From positions 186,001 to 250,000 of the forward strand of contig NZ_AAUW01000005.1 of NCBI RefSeq assembly GCF_000168975.1: DNA of 64,000 bases, read 5' to 3'. Source of the stretch: Roseibium aggregatum IAM 12614 (GTDB lineage Bacteria; Pseudomonadota; Alphaproteobacteria; Rhizobiales; Stappiaceae). Position numbers and translations under genes: made by a program. Positions 8,497-17,965 of this stretch are shown piece after piece. Below the pieces are notes generated by a model, which did not search any database, was not told where the DNA came from, and saw nothing but the letters and a program-made list of their open reading frames with translations. The stretch's first letter is position 1, and every line of letters starts with the position of its first letter.

Positions 8497-9870
8497 TCAA
8501 ACAGCGGCAGAATGGCGGGCTTTCCCGCTTGCCTGACTTGCCGCCAGATAGGCGTCGAATGCTGCTGCGGCCAGACGCACATAGGGCCGCCCGGCCTCTG
8601 TCACTTCAACCTTCGCGGTGCCACCTTGAACATCCAGCCGGACAAGGCCATCGGCCGCCAGGTCCTGCAGTGCATCGAATGCATCTGCCAGGTGGCTTGT
8701 CGGCAGGCCATAGGCCCGGCAGGCGGGTGTCAGATCGCAGGTGTAGTTGGTCATCAGTTCTTCGATGATCCGTCCACGCAGGCGGTCGTCGGCGGAAAGC
8801 GCCAGTCCTTTCGAGACCGGCAGCTCGCCCGCCATGATTGCCCGGCGCCAGTTGCCGACGTCGGATATGTTCTGAATGTAGCCTGCAGACAGCCGTCCGA
8901 TGGAAGAGACGCCAAAACCGATAAGCTGTTCACCCTGATCCGTCGTGTAGCCCTGGAAATTGCGCTTCAGGGATCCGTCGGAAAGAGCGATGGCCATGCT
9001 GTCGTCCGGACGGGCGAAATGGTCGAGCCCGATGGCGATATACCCGGCCTTCAGCAGTTCGGCGCGGGCAAGATCCGCAAGAGCCAGCCGCTCTGCTGCA
9101 TTCGGCAAGGTGCTTTCGTCGATCAGGCGCTGATGCTTGCGCATCCAGGGCACATGGGCATAGCCGAACAGGGCAATGCGGCCGGGATACAGAGAGAGCG
9201 TTTTTTCCACCGTGTCGAGAATCGTTTCCGGCGACTGGCCGGGAAGTCCGTACATCAGATCGAAATTGAGCGCGGTCACCCCGGCCTCTGCCAGGAACTC
9301 CACCGCCTGCTTCACGACCCTGTAGGGCTGCATCCGGCCAATGGCTTTCTGAACATTGGGATCGAAGTCCTGCACACCGAGGCTGGCCCGGTTGACACCG
9401 ATGATGGCAAGCGTTTCGGCAAGCTGTTCCGTCACAAGCCGCGGGTCCAGCTCGATGGCGTGTTCCAGATCCGGTGCCAGGTCGAAACTGACACGCATCA
9501 GCCCGGTCAGATCGATCAGGCTCTCGCGCGGCAACAGGCTGGGCGTTCCGCCACCCCAATGGATATGGCGGACAGGACCTGTATGCGGCATGTGCTCGGC
9601 AACCAGGTTGATTTCCTGCCCCAGCGTTGCGGCATAGGCCTTGAGCGGCGCATCCTGACGCGTTGCCTTGGTATGGCAGCCGCAATAGTGGCAAAGCTCA
9701 CGGCAATAGGGCACGTGCAGGTAAAGCGAAAGCGAATCCTGCGACGACACCGTCTTGAGCCAGTCCGCATAGACACCGGCCGTTACGCCGTCATGAAAAT
9801 GCGGTGCTGTCGGATAACTGGTGTAGCGCGGAACGTTGCGCATGGCGTAAGAGAGCGGATCTTTCATCAT
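8497..9870 (-). CDS. hemN: Oxygen-independent coproporphyrinogen III oxidase HemN
   Basis: A 457-residue radical SAM enzyme that decarboxylates coproporphyrinogen III to protoporphyrinogen IX without oxygen. The radical SAM cluster is C56, C60 and C63 (PYCRELCHYC), followed by the HWGGGTPSLL motif. The N-terminal NVPRYTSYPTAPHFH is typical of true HemN rather than HemW. The start is taken as ATG 9870 (MMKDPLS), though ATG 9843 (MRNVPRY) is also possible. An FNR/FixK box is centred 42 bp upstream. Its place beside fixK fits anaerobic haem supply for the cbb3 oxidase. Confidence 0.92.
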   Translation of the reverse strand: MMKDPLSYAMRNVPRYTSYPTAPHFHDGVTAGVYADWLKTVSSQDSLSLYLHVPYCRELCHYCGCHTKATRQDAPLKAYAATLGQEINLVAEHMPHTGPVRHIHWGGGTPSLLPRESLIDLTGLMRVSFDLAPDLEHAIELDPRLVTEQLAETLAIIGVNRASLGVQDFDPNVQKAIGRMQPYRVVKQAVEFLAEAGVTALNFDLMYGLPGQSPETILDTVEKTLSLYPGRIALFGYAHVPWMRKHQRLIDESTLPNAAERLALADLARAELLKAGYIAIGLDHFARPDDSMAIALSDGSLKRNFQGYTTDQGEQLIGFGVSSIGRLSAGYIQNISDVGNWRRAIMAGELPVSKGLALSADDRLRGRIIEELMTNYTCDLTPACRAYGLPTSHLADAFDALQDLAADGLVRLDVQGGTAKVEVTEAGRPYVRLAAAAFDAYLAASQASGKARHSAAV

Positions 9871-9904
9871 GTGTCGATCTATCCGCGCTGCGCGGGACCG
9901 CGCC

Positions 9905-9918
9905 TTGATATCGCTCAA
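9905..9918. promoter_or_regulatory. FNR/FixK box upstream of hemN
   Basis: TTGATATCGCTCAA matches TTGAT-N4-ATCAA at 9 of 10 positions. It lies between hemN (leftward) and the GST gene (rightward), centred about 42 bp from the hemN ATG at 9870. hemN is a classic FNR/FixK target. Confidence 0.7.
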
Positions 9919-9961
9919 GTCCCTGGCGGGAATGACACTCAAACCGAAGGAATGATCTGGC

Positions 9962-10708
9962 GTGACCGACTTGCAGCCCGTTGCCGAAGAAACCCGGCTT
10001 GCCGATTCTCCTAAGCGGTACCGACTGCATGGCTCTCCGGACAGCGCCAATTTTATCGTCAGGATGGTTCTTGAAGAACTTGGCCTCAGCTATGACTATG
10101 CGCCTGTCGACCGGTTGATCTCGCAACAGAACTCCGAGGCTTATCGACGGCTCAATCCGCAGGGCCTGATTCCGGTTCTGGAAGTGCCGGGGCAGGACGC
10201 CCCCATGTTTGAAACGGCGGCGATTATCGTGCATCTGGCGGAAACGCACGGAAATCTGGCGCCGGCCCCTGGCTCACCACACCGCGGACGCTTCCTGAAG
10301 TGGCTGTTTTTCCTGTCAAACACGTTGCACTCGGACCTGCGGATCTCCTTCAAGCCGGAACGATATGTTCCCGAAGCGCAGGTGGCCTTGAGCCTTCACG
10401 CCGGTCTGATACGCCGGATCACCGGTAGTTTCGGGCATCTTGAGGCTGAACTCTCCGCGCGGGGCGGCCCCTTTCTTCTGGGGACCGAACTTTCCGTCCT
10501 GGACCATTATCTTGCCGCTTGCGCCAGGTGGGCCCAGCTCTATCGCAACGAAGGCAAATGGTCTCTTGAGGCGACGCCGCATCTGCGCGCTCTTCTTGAA
10601 ACGCTGGAAATGCGTCCGGCCGTATGCAAGGCCTGTGAACTGGAAGGAATTGAGGGTAAACCTTTCACACAGCCCCGCCCTGCGCAGTTGCCGGGGACAA
10701 CCGCCTGA
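9962..10708 (+). CDS. Glutathione S-transferase family protein
   Basis: A 248-residue protein with an N-terminal thioredoxin-like GST domain (about residues 17-95, YRLHGSPDSANFIVRMVLEELGL and the cis-Pro region GLIPVLEV, then the ETAAIIVHL glutathione-site motif) and an all-helical C-terminal domain. The first ~15 residues are an extra leader. The start is GTG 9962 after AAGGA. It is cytosolic; substrate unknown. It is divergent from hemN and shares that promoter region. Confidence 0.8.
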   Translation: MTDLQPVAEETRLADSPKRYRLHGSPDSANFIVRMVLEELGLSYDYAPVDRLISQQNSEAYRRLNPQGLIPVLEVPGQDAPMFETAAIIVHLAETHGNLAPAPGSPHRGRFLKWLFFLSNTLHSDLRISFKPERYVPEAQVALSLHAGLIRRITGSFGHLEAELSARGGPFLLGTELSVLDHYLAACARWAQLYRNEGKWSLEATPHLRALLETLEMRPAVCKACELEGIEGKPFTQPRPAQLPGTTA

Positions 10709-10808
10709 TAAAAGACGCCTCGTACATGTTGATCCATGCAATCAACCATGCGCTGTCCGATCAATCCATCTATAGCTCAAGGAGCCTTTCCAAGCTCAAT
10801 GGGTCCTG

Positions 10809-11858
10809 ATGCCTGACATATCGTTTCAATCTGCCGCCGGAAGACTTGCGGTCACGCTTCTCATTGCGACTGCCGGAGGGGCGTTGTTCAACCTGCTCGG
10901 GCTGCCTGCGGCATGGTTGTCCGGCGCCATGGTCTTCGTCGCCATCGCGACGCTGGCACAGGTTCCGACGCTCATGCCGGCCCTGCTGCGGGATGCGCTA
11001 TTCATCATGATTGGCATTTCAATGGGGGCCGGGGTTCATCCGGATATCGTCGAGCGGGTGGCGGAGTGGCCGGTGTCCATGGCCATGCTCCTCGCAGTCA
11101 TGGTGGCCGTCACGTTTGCCGGGTATGCGGTGCTGCACTACGGCGCGAAATGGTCGAAGGAAACGGCCTTTTTCGGGTCGATTCCGGGGGCTCTTTCCTA
11201 TGTCATGGCCCTTGCGACGGAAAGGGGGGCGGATCTTCCGCGCATTGCCTCCAGCCAGTCGCTGCGTCTGTTCGTTCTGGTGGCGGTTCTGCCCTTTGCC
11301 GTCGTCTCCTCTGCGGAACCGACTGGGATTGGTGGCAGCACGGTCTATGTGTCCGGTCTCAAGGATTTTCTGATCGGCATACCGCTCTGCCTTGCGGCGA
11401 GCTGGCTTGCGGTCAAGACCAGGGTGCCGGGAGGCGGACTGACAGGCGCGTTTTTCATGAGCGCAGGTCTCAATGCGTCCGGTCTGCTGGTGCTCGTCCT
11501 GCCGAATTACATCGTGCTTCCCTGTTTCGTCATGATGGGCGCCCATATCGGTTGCCGCTTTGGCAACATGACACTCCGCCAGTTTGTCAGTGTCCTCGGA
11601 GCCTCCATTGCCGCCTTCGCAGCGGCGTTTCTGACTTCACTTGCCGGGGCCTGGATGGTTGCCGAAATGGTCGATATCCCGTTCGGCCAGGCCTTGCTTG
11701 CCTACGCTCCCGGCGGCCTGGAAGTGATGACACTGCTCGCCTTCATGCTGGATCTCGACCCGGCCTTTGTTGCCGCCCACCAGATCGCACGCTTCACCGG
11801 AATGGTGCTGCTGTTGCCGTTCATCACCGGACTGGTGCTGGGGCGGCGAAGCAACTGA
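10809..11858 (+). CDS. AbrB-family membrane protein
   Basis: A 349-residue integral membrane protein of about ten helices with the internal duplication typical of the AbrB (ammonia monooxygenase-like) family: GLPAAWLSGAMV and PGALSYVMALATERGAD in the first half and YAPGGLEVMTLLAFMLDLDPAFVAAHQIAR in pieces near the end. The PGA/PGG turn motifs recur in both halves. Members are annotated as regulators or transporters, but the substrate is unknown. It starts at ATG 10809. It probably lies alone, 100 bp after the GST gene. Confidence 0.75.
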   Translation: MPDISFQSAAGRLAVTLLIATAGGALFNLLGLPAAWLSGAMVFVAIATLAQVPTLMPALLRDALFIMIGISMGAGVHPDIVERVAEWPVSMAMLLAVMVAVTFAGYAVLHYGAKWSKETAFFGSIPGALSYVMALATERGADLPRIASSQSLRLFVLVAVLPFAVVSSAEPTGIGGSTVYVSGLKDFLIGIPLCLAASWLAVKTRVPGGGLTGAFFMSAGLNASGLLVLVLPNYIVLPCFVMMGAHIGCRFGNMTLRQFVSVLGASIAAFAAAFLTSLAGAWMVAEMVDIPFGQALLAYAPGGLEVMTLLAFMLDLDPAFVAAHQIARFTGMVLLLPFITGLVLGRRSN

Positions 11859-11920
11859 GGCTGATCAGCGGTCCGGGTGTGGAACCATGAACCGCCGTTC
11901 TGCAGGTTGAGTGCCAATAC

Positions 11921-13243
11921 TCACGGACGGATGAAGTGGAGTGTGTCGAAACTCTGCCGCCATCTGGCGACGCGTCCGGCCATTGCCTGCGGATCGTTCG
12001 AACGAAGGGCTTCGGTTATCAGCCTGGCCAGTTCCGGCATGTCGGCGCTCGTCATGCCCCACCGGACCAGTTCCGGTGTTCCGAATCTGAGGCCGTTCAT
12101 GTCGCCGTCAACGGGGGCAATCGGCAGACCGATGCCGCATGCCAGAAAGCCTGCCTGGCGAAGCTTTTTCGACGCCGCCTGACCGCCGCCGAAGGCAGCC
12201 GCTTCCAGCGCAAACTGGTGGGACGCAGTTGCCCCCTTCGCCGTTGAGAACACCGGCATGCCCTCCGCTGCAAGGGCATCGGCAAGCGTACGCGCAGTCG
12301 CTGCCATCTCGGCGGCATAGGCCTGGCCGTAGTCGCGCCAGTCCAGCAGGGTGATGGCGAGTGCAGCCGACTTTGCAACGTCGAAATTGGCGGTCAGGCC
12401 CGGAAACGCAATCTTGTCGAGCTTGCGGGCAAGATCCTGGTCATTGGTGACGATCAGTCCGCCGGCCGGACCGCCCAGGCTCTTGTAGGTACTCATCGTC
12501 ATCAGATGCGCACCTTCCGAAAGCGGATCGGAAAAGACCCCTCCGGCAATCATGCCGCACTGGTGGGCCGCATCGAACAGGACGAAGGCACCGACCTCAT
12601 CGGCAATGGCGCGAATGTCTCTCACCGGGTGCGGGAACAGGTTGAGGCTCATTCCGATGGTGATCAGCTTGGGCCGGACTTCCAGCGCCAGGGCGCGCAG
12701 TCCGTCCAGATCGATCGTGTAGCCGTCGGCATCGGCTGGCGCTTCGTGGATGTCCAGGCCATAAAGACCGGCGCATCCTGGCGCGTGATGGGTGACATGA
12801 CCTCCCACGGAGGCAGGCGGCGCGATGATGGCATCACCCGGCTTTGTCGTTGCCATGAATGCATAAAGATTTGCCAGCGCGCCTGAGGCAACCCGGATCT
12901 CCGCATAGGCGGACTGGAAGATCTCGCAGGCAAGGTTCGCTGCGATCACCTCGATTTCCTCGATGGCTTCGAGACCCATTTCGTATTTGTCACCCGGATA
13001 GCCGAGCGAGGGCCGGGACCCCATGCCACTCGACAGCAACGCCTCCGCACGCGGGTTCATCACGTTGGTCGCCGGGTTGAGGTTGAAGCAGTCCTTCTCG
13101 TGGATGGTCCTGTTGGCCTCGGCCAGCGCTTCGATGCGCGCGGCAATCGCTTCGGATCCGAGAGAGGAAGTTGCCTGGGTGATCTCGTCGATACGGGTGG
13201 CAGCCACAGCGGGGAGCCAGGGGCATTTGTCTTGCGCGGTCAT
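11921..13243 (-). CDS. Serine hydroxymethyltransferase-like PLP enzyme
   Basis: A 440-residue fold-type I PLP enzyme of the SHMT family. The Schiff-base lysine is predicted to be K254 in MSTYKSLGGPAGG, and the cofactor aspartate lies in LFDAAHQCGMIAGG. Both differ from housekeeping GlyA (usually TTTTHKTLRGPRGG and VDMAHVAGLVA), so this is a divergent paralog, perhaps acting on a modified serine or threonine. It lies divergent from a LysR regulator with a palindrome between them, and a DMT exporter follows the regulator; the three may form an amino-acid-responsive unit. Function beyond the family is inference. Confidence 0.75.
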   Translation of the reverse strand: MTAQDKCPWLPAVAATRIDEITQATSSLGSEAIAARIEALAEANRTIHEKDCFNLNPATNVMNPRAEALLSSGMGSRPSLGYPGDKYEMGLEAIEEIEVIAANLACEIFQSAYAEIRVASGALANLYAFMATTKPGDAIIAPPASVGGHVTHHAPGCAGLYGLDIHEAPADADGYTIDLDGLRALALEVRPKLITIGMSLNLFPHPVRDIRAIADEVGAFVLFDAAHQCGMIAGGVFSDPLSEGAHLMTMSTYKSLGGPAGGLIVTNDQDLARKLDKIAFPGLTANFDVAKSAALAITLLDWRDYGQAYAAEMAATARTLADALAAEGMPVFSTAKGATASHQFALEAAAFGGGQAASKKLRQAGFLACGIGLPIAPVDGDMNGLRFGTPELVRWGMTSADMPELARLITEALRSNDPQAMAGRVARWRQSFDTLHFIRP

Positions 13244-13263
13244 GTCGAAACTCCGGGTCTATT

Positions 13264-13278
13264 TGGACAAAGTGTCCA
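13264..13278. promoter_or_regulatory. Palindrome between the SHMT-like and LysR genes
   Basis: TGGACAAAGTGTCCA is a perfect 6-bp inverted repeat with a 3-base spacer. It lies 21 bp from the SHMT-like start codon and 67 bp from the LysR start codon, a natural place for the LysR protein to bind. Confidence 0.55.
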
Positions 13279-13344
13279 TCTCCGCTTGTTTTCGCGCAAA
13301 TCAGATTTTAGAAATTCAAGGGCTAGAAAAATTAGGCCTTGAGT

Positions 13345-14226
13345 ATGCCTGTTGCTCCTCCCGTTCCCAGACTTCCTTCGCTGAACGCACTCAGGGCGTT
13401 CGAAGCATCGGCGCGCCTTGGCGGGTTCGCGCAGGCCGCTGCCGAGCTCCAGGTCACGCCGGGAGCCGTGGCGGCGCAGATCAAGTCGCTGGAGCAGGAA
13501 ATAGGTGCCGCCCTTTTTGTGCGTCACGCCAAGGGTGTCCGCCTGACCGCCACGGGCGAGCGGGCGTTGCCGGGGTTTGTCGCCGCTTTCGACCTTATGG
13601 GAACAGCCGTGCGGGATCTGAGGCGCGGCGCTTCACCCGGCAAGATCCACATTGCCGCCCTGCCGGCGCTTGCTCAGCTCTGGTTAGGCCCGAGGTTGCC
13701 GCAACTGCGCAAGAAGCTGCCCGGGATCGATATCTCGGTGACGGCTCTGGAAACACCGCCGAACCTGAAGCGGGTGCCCTTCGATCTCTGCCTGTTTTAT
13801 TGCGACAGTGTTCCGGACAACGGGATCACGTTTTCGGGCGATGAGTTGCTGCCGGTCTGCACCCCGGCGCTTGCCAAGCAGCTCAGAAAGCCAGGTGACC
13901 TGAAAGAGGCGGTTTGCCTGACGGATACCGCCTGGGCGGACGATTGGCGCCTTTGGGCGGAGAGTGTGATGCCCGGTGCCGGGTTTGCACCACGCGGCCC
14001 GGTCTTTTCGCTTTATGCCCTGGCGGTGGAAGAAGCGCTCAACGGGGCAGGGGTTCTGATGGCGCATCGCGCGCTTGTTGCCGAACAGCTTGCGTCAGGA
14101 GCATTGGTGGCACCCTTTTCAACCACTGTTCCGCTGCACCGGCAGATCTGCCTGTGGAGCCTTCCCGCAAGCCGGGGCAAAGGTGCTTCAGGGCAGGTAC
14201 TGCAGGCCTTGCGTGACATCGGATAA
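13345..14226 (+). CDS. LysR-family regulator (GcvA-like)
   Basis: A 293-residue LysR-type regulator. The N-terminal winged helix covers about residues 10-65 (LNALRAFEASARLGGFAQAA, then LQVTPGAVAAQIKSLE). The effector-binding domain is of periplasmic-binding-protein type II fold. It belongs to the GcvA-like group by its PSLNALRAFEA start. The ATG at 13345 is preferred over an in-frame TTG two codons earlier. It is divergent from the SHMT-like gene, which it likely controls; a glycine-cleavage-type regulator next to an SHMT relative is consistent with serine or glycine-like effectors. Confidence 0.85.
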   Translation: MPVAPPVPRLPSLNALRAFEASARLGGFAQAAAELQVTPGAVAAQIKSLEQEIGAALFVRHAKGVRLTATGERALPGFVAAFDLMGTAVRDLRRGASPGKIHIAALPALAQLWLGPRLPQLRKKLPGIDISVTALETPPNLKRVPFDLCLFYCDSVPDNGITFSGDELLPVCTPALAKQLRKPGDLKEAVCLTDTAWADDWRLWAESVMPGAGFAPRGPVFSLYALAVEEALNGAGVLMAHRALVAEQLASGALVAPFSTTVPLHRQICLWSLPASRGKGASGQVLQALRDIG

Positions 14227-14249
14227 GTGCCTGAAGGCAGGCTTTGCTT

Positions 14250-15206
14250 TCATGTGCGCCGGGCCTTCGCCTTGTTGCCGCGCCACAGAATGAACAGTCC
14301 TGATCCCACAATCACAGCACATCCGACCAGCATCTGCGTATCGATCTTTTCGTTGAACCAGACGGTACCGAGCAGGACACCAAACAGAAGCCGCGAATAG
14401 CGGAACGGGGTGACGGTGGCGATCTCGCCGGTGCGCATGGCTTTCATCAGCGCGCTATAGGCAAAGACACCGCAAAAGACGGCGGATCCAAGGGCAATAA
14501 GCGCGGTTGTTCCCGGCACCAAGAAGGCTGATCGGTCCCACAGACCGTAGACGAGCCCTGCGATGATGATTGTCAGAAACCCGTAAAAGCCCAGAATATT
14601 GGTGCTGAGGGTTGCAGGCGCGGCGCGGCTGGCGAGGTCACGTCCGGAAAAGCCGAGCATGCCGATGACGGCCAGGATCGAGAGTAGGGAGAAGCTGTCA
14701 CTGGTCGGGCGCAGCACGATCAGCACACCCACAAGGCCGATGAAGATCGCCGTCCACCTGCGCCACCCAACCGTCTCTCCAAAGAACAGCGAAGCACCGA
14801 GGACGACGAAGATCGGTGTAGCCTGAAGGATGGCCGTGGTCGAGGAGAGCGGTGTGAGTGCAAGTGCCAGAACATAGAAGAGCCTGCCCACCAGCTCAAA
14901 GGCGAAACGTACCTGCATCACCTTCGAGAAGACGTCCCGGTTCAGAACCTTTTCCCGCGTGGCTGTGGCAAGGCCGAAAAAGGCAATGGTGCCGCCGATG
15001 CCGAACAGGACGAGGATTTCCGAAACGGGTAATTGCGTGGCGGCCTGCTTCACAAAGGCATCTTCCAACGCAAAGGCGGCCATGGCAGCCACCATCCAGA
15101 GACTGCCGATGATGTTGGGATGAAGGCGTGCGCCTTTGTTGAAAGCTGCAGTCAAGGGAAAGGTCCGGTATCGAAAAGGAAAGCCAACGGTGGCTGGTGA
15201 AGGCAT
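14250..15206 (-). CDS. EamA/DMT-family transporter
   Basis: A 318-residue inner-membrane protein with about ten hydrophobic helices in two EamA repeats (MVAAMAAFALEDAFVKQAA in the first; LGSAVFCGVFAYSALMKAM in the second). DMT proteins usually export amino acids or metabolites. The ATG at 15206 gives about 28 extra residues before the first helix, so the true start may be internal. It is convergent with the LysR gene. Substrate unknown. Confidence 0.78.
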   Translation of the reverse strand: MPSPATVGFPFRYRTFPLTAAFNKGARLHPNIIGSLWMVAAMAAFALEDAFVKQAATQLPVSEILVLFGIGGTIAFFGLATATREKVLNRDVFSKVMQVRFAFELVGRLFYVLALALTPLSSTTAILQATPIFVVLGASLFFGETVGWRRWTAIFIGLVGVLIVLRPTSDSFSLLSILAVIGMLGFSGRDLASRAAPATLSTNILGFYGFLTIIIAGLVYGLWDRSAFLVPGTTALIALGSAVFCGVFAYSALMKAMRTGEIATVTPFRYSRLLFGVLLGTVWFNEKIDTQMLVGCAVIVGSGLFILWRGNKAKARRT

Positions 15207-15556
15207 TCGGCGGGCCCTTGGGCATCATCCGTCAGCGAAAGACGAAGGGCTAACACGTTTCCAGGTCCTTGGCTTTTGAAAACCGGCGGACCGGGCATCG
15301 GCAATGGCACAAGGGCCTTGAGCGCAGCCGGATCACACTGTCTGGAGGCGGAAATCGACCGGTCGTCATATCCCCTTAACAACCACCCCGCATCGTACCC
15401 GCGACAATTAACCCAATGCAATCTGACCTTTGCTGGCTGTTCCGGCATCGTCATTTGCGGTCATGTTGATATGAATCAACGCGGCATTTTCAGAGTCGTG
15501 TGCATGGTCGTGCCATCGTTGGCACCTTGTAACGATTTCAAGACTGGGGCGCTAAA
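15207..15556. other. cbb3 oxidase promoter region
   Basis: 350 bp between the divergent DMT gene and ccoN. It carries a perfect FNR/FixK box (15466-15479). A short open frame here (15276-15581) has no recognisable domain and overlaps ccoN, so it is not called. Confidence 0.6.
15466..15479. promoter_or_regulatory. Perfect FNR/FixK box upstream of ccoNOQP
   Basis: TTGATATGAATCAA is an exact match to TTGAT-N4-ATCAA. Its centre is 84 bp upstream of the ccoN ATG; a class II activator at -41.5 would place transcription start near 15514 and leave a leader of about 43 bases. This fits oxygen-limited activation by the FixK encoded at 7640. Confidence 0.88.
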
Positions 15557-17211
15557 ATGGCACAAAACAAGGCCAAAATGATCTCGCTCGAGGAAGGCGG
15601 CTTCGCTCTCTTCCTTGTGCTGCTTGCGTTTGCCTGCATCATCGTGGCAGGCAAGACATTCGATCAGGTCATGGCATTCCACGCTGGCATAGGCGCATTG
15701 TTCGCCGCCGTCAGCGTGTTTCTGATTTTCAAGAACTACTTCGATGACGGCGGGGAACCGATTCCGGCCGAAATCGACGGCAAACCCAACTACAACATCG
15801 GGCCGATCAAGTTCGGTGCGGTCGCGGCAATGTTCTGGGGTATTGCCGGTTTCACGGTCGGTTTGATCATCGCTCTTCAGCTGGCCTGGCCTGCGCTGAA
15901 CTTCGATCTGCCGTGGACCAACTTCGGGCGGTTGCGCCCGCTGCACACCTCCGCGGTGATCTTCGCTTCGGCGGCAACGTGCTTCTGGCAACGTCGATGT
16001 ATGTTGTCCAGCGCACCAGCCGTGTCCGGATGCCGGGCAAGATCCTGCCCTGGTTCGTGATCCTGGGCTACAACGCCTTCATCGTGATCGCGGGAACGGG
16101 CTACCTGCTCGGCGCGACGCAGAGCAAGGAATATGCGGAACCGGAATGGTATGCCGACCTGTGGCTGACCATCGTCTGGGTCTTCTACCTGCTGCTGTTC
16201 CTGGGCACGCTCTGGAAGCGCAAGGAGCCGCATATCTATGTGGCCAACTGGTTCTATCTGGCGTTCATCGTCACGATTGCCATGCTGCACATCACCAACA
16301 ACCTGACCATTCCGGTCTCGATCTACTCGACCAAGTCCTACATCGTCTGGTCAGGTGTTCAGGACGCCATGGTTCAGTGGTGGTACGGCCATAACGCGGT
16401 GGGCTTCTTCCTGACCGCCGGCTTCCTGGCCATCATGTATTACTTCATCCCCAAACGCGCTGACCGGCCGGTCTATTCCTACCGTCTGTCCATCGTGCAC
16501 TTCTGGGCGCTGATCTTCATCTACATCTGGGCAGGCCCGCACCACCTCCACTACACGGCTCTGCCGCAGTGGGCGTCAACGCTGGGTGCGACCTTCTCCA
16601 TCATCCTGTGGATGCCCTCCTGGGGTGGCATGATCAACGGCCTGATGACGCTTTCGGGCGCCTGGGACAAGCTGCGGACCGACCCGGTCCTGCGTATGAT
16701 GGTGGTTTCGGTCGCCTTCTACGGCATGTCCACCTTCGAAGGCCCGCTGATGAGCCTGCGCTCTGTCAACTCCCTGTCGCACTACACCGACTGGACCATC
16801 GGCCACGTGCACTCCGGTGCTCTGGGCTGGGTTGGCTACATCTCCTTCGGCGCGATCTACTGCCTGATCCCGTGGTTGTGGAACAAGCGTCAGCTTTACT
16901 CCCTGAAGCTGGTCAACCTGCACTTCTGGCTGTCCACGATCGGTATCGTTCTCTACATCACCGCGATGTGGGTGTCCGGTATCATGCAGGGCCTGATGTG
17001 GCGCGCCTACGATCAGCTCGGCTTCCTGGAATACTCCTTCGTGGAAACCGTCGAGGCGATGCATCCCTTCTACATCATCCGTGCTCTTGGCGGTGGGCTC
17101 TTCCTGCTCGGTGCTGTGATCATGGCCTACAATCTCTGGATGACCGTCCGTCACGGCGAGGCTGAAGAAGCCGATGCCACGCCGGTTGGCTCCCTGGCTC
17201 CGGCCGAATAA
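15557..17211 (+). pseudogene. ccoN: cbb3-type cytochrome c oxidase subunit I CcoN, with one apparent frameshift
   Basis: The catalytic haem-copper subunit that reduces oxygen, about 551 residues if repaired. The frame starting at ATG 15557 holds until [11 protein letters not shown] and then goes wrong; the correct continuation, [17 protein letters not shown], is in the +1 shifted frame to 17211. Adding one C near 15966 (reading GCC TTC instead of GCTTC) restores the protein. The rest looks intact: low-spin haem His in RPLHTS, Cu-B histidines in WYGHNAVGF and GPHHLHYT, the helix VII Tyr in [12 protein letters not shown], and haem histidines in [10 protein letters not shown]. Called as broken as read, but a sequencing error is at least as likely because every partner gene is intact. 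Confidence 0.85.
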
Positions 17212-17225
17212 GGGAGGGACAGACA

Positions 17226-17960
17226 ATGTCTGCATGGAAAAAACACGAAGTCTTTGAAAAGAACTCCTTCATTCTCTTGATCGGCATTCTGGTCATGGTC
17301 GCCATCGGCGGCCTGGTCGAGATCGCTCCGCTCTTCTATCTGAAGAGCACGATTGAAAAGACCGAAGGCATGCGGCCCTATACGCCGCTCGAACTGGCCG
17401 GACGCAATATCTACATCCGCGAGGGGTGCTATCTGTGCCATTCGCAGATGGTGCGTCCGATGCGCGACGAAATGGAACGTTATGGCCACTTCTCGCTGGC
17501 GGCGGAGTCGATGTACGACCATCCGTTCCAGTGGGGGTCCAAGCGTACCGGACCGGATCTGGCCCGTGTCGGCGGCAAATATTCCGACGACTGGCATGTG
17601 GAGCACCTGAAGGACCCGCGCGCGCTGGTTCCCGCTTCCATCATGCCCGGCTATCCGTTCCTGGCTGAAAACCGCCTGGATACCCGGGACATTGGGGCTC
17701 ACCTGTCGGTCAACACCGTGGTCGGCGTGCCTTACACCGAAGAACAGATCGCAAATGCCGCATCTGACATCATCGGTCAGGCAAAACCGGACACGGAAGC
17801 AGCCGATGGCTTCGAGGAACGCTGGCCGAACGCCACGATCCGCGATTTCGACGGCAACCCGAGAGAAGTCACCGAGATGGACGCGCTTGTCGCCTATCTG
17901 CAGGTTCTCGGGACCATGGTCGATTTCTCGATCTATGACGACAAGGCAAACGCGAGGTAA
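17226..17960 (+). CDS. ccoO: cbb3 oxidase subunit II CcoO (monohaem cytochrome c)
   Basis: A 244-residue membrane-anchored cytochrome c. One N-terminal helix (about residues 15-37) is followed by the haem c site CYLCH at about residue 70 and the [12 protein letters not shown] segment typical of CcoO. It passes electrons from CcoP to CcoN on the periplasmic side. It lies 14 bp after ccoN, with a GGGAGGG ribosome-binding site upstream. Confidence 0.96.
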   Translation: MSAWKKHEVFEKNSFILLIGILVMVAIGGLVEIAPLFYLKSTIEKTEGMRPYTPLELAGRNIYIREGCYLCHSQMVRPMRDEMERYGHFSLAAESMYDHPFQWGSKRTGPDLARVGGKYSDDWHVEHLKDPRALVPASIMPGYPFLAENRLDTRDIGAHLSVNTVVGVPYTEEQIANAASDIIGQAKPDTEAADGFEERWPNATIRDFDGNPREVTEMDALVAYLQVLGTMVDFSIYDDKANAR

Positions 17961-17965
17961 GGGCG

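Noticed and set aside
15276..15581. Open frame across the ccoN promoter
   Set aside because: Overlaps the perfect FixK box and the ccoN start; no domain.
15960..15975. Programmed ribosomal frameshift in ccoN
   Set aside because: No slippery heptamer or downstream pseudoknot is visible, and cbb3 oxidases are not known to use one; an indel is simpler.
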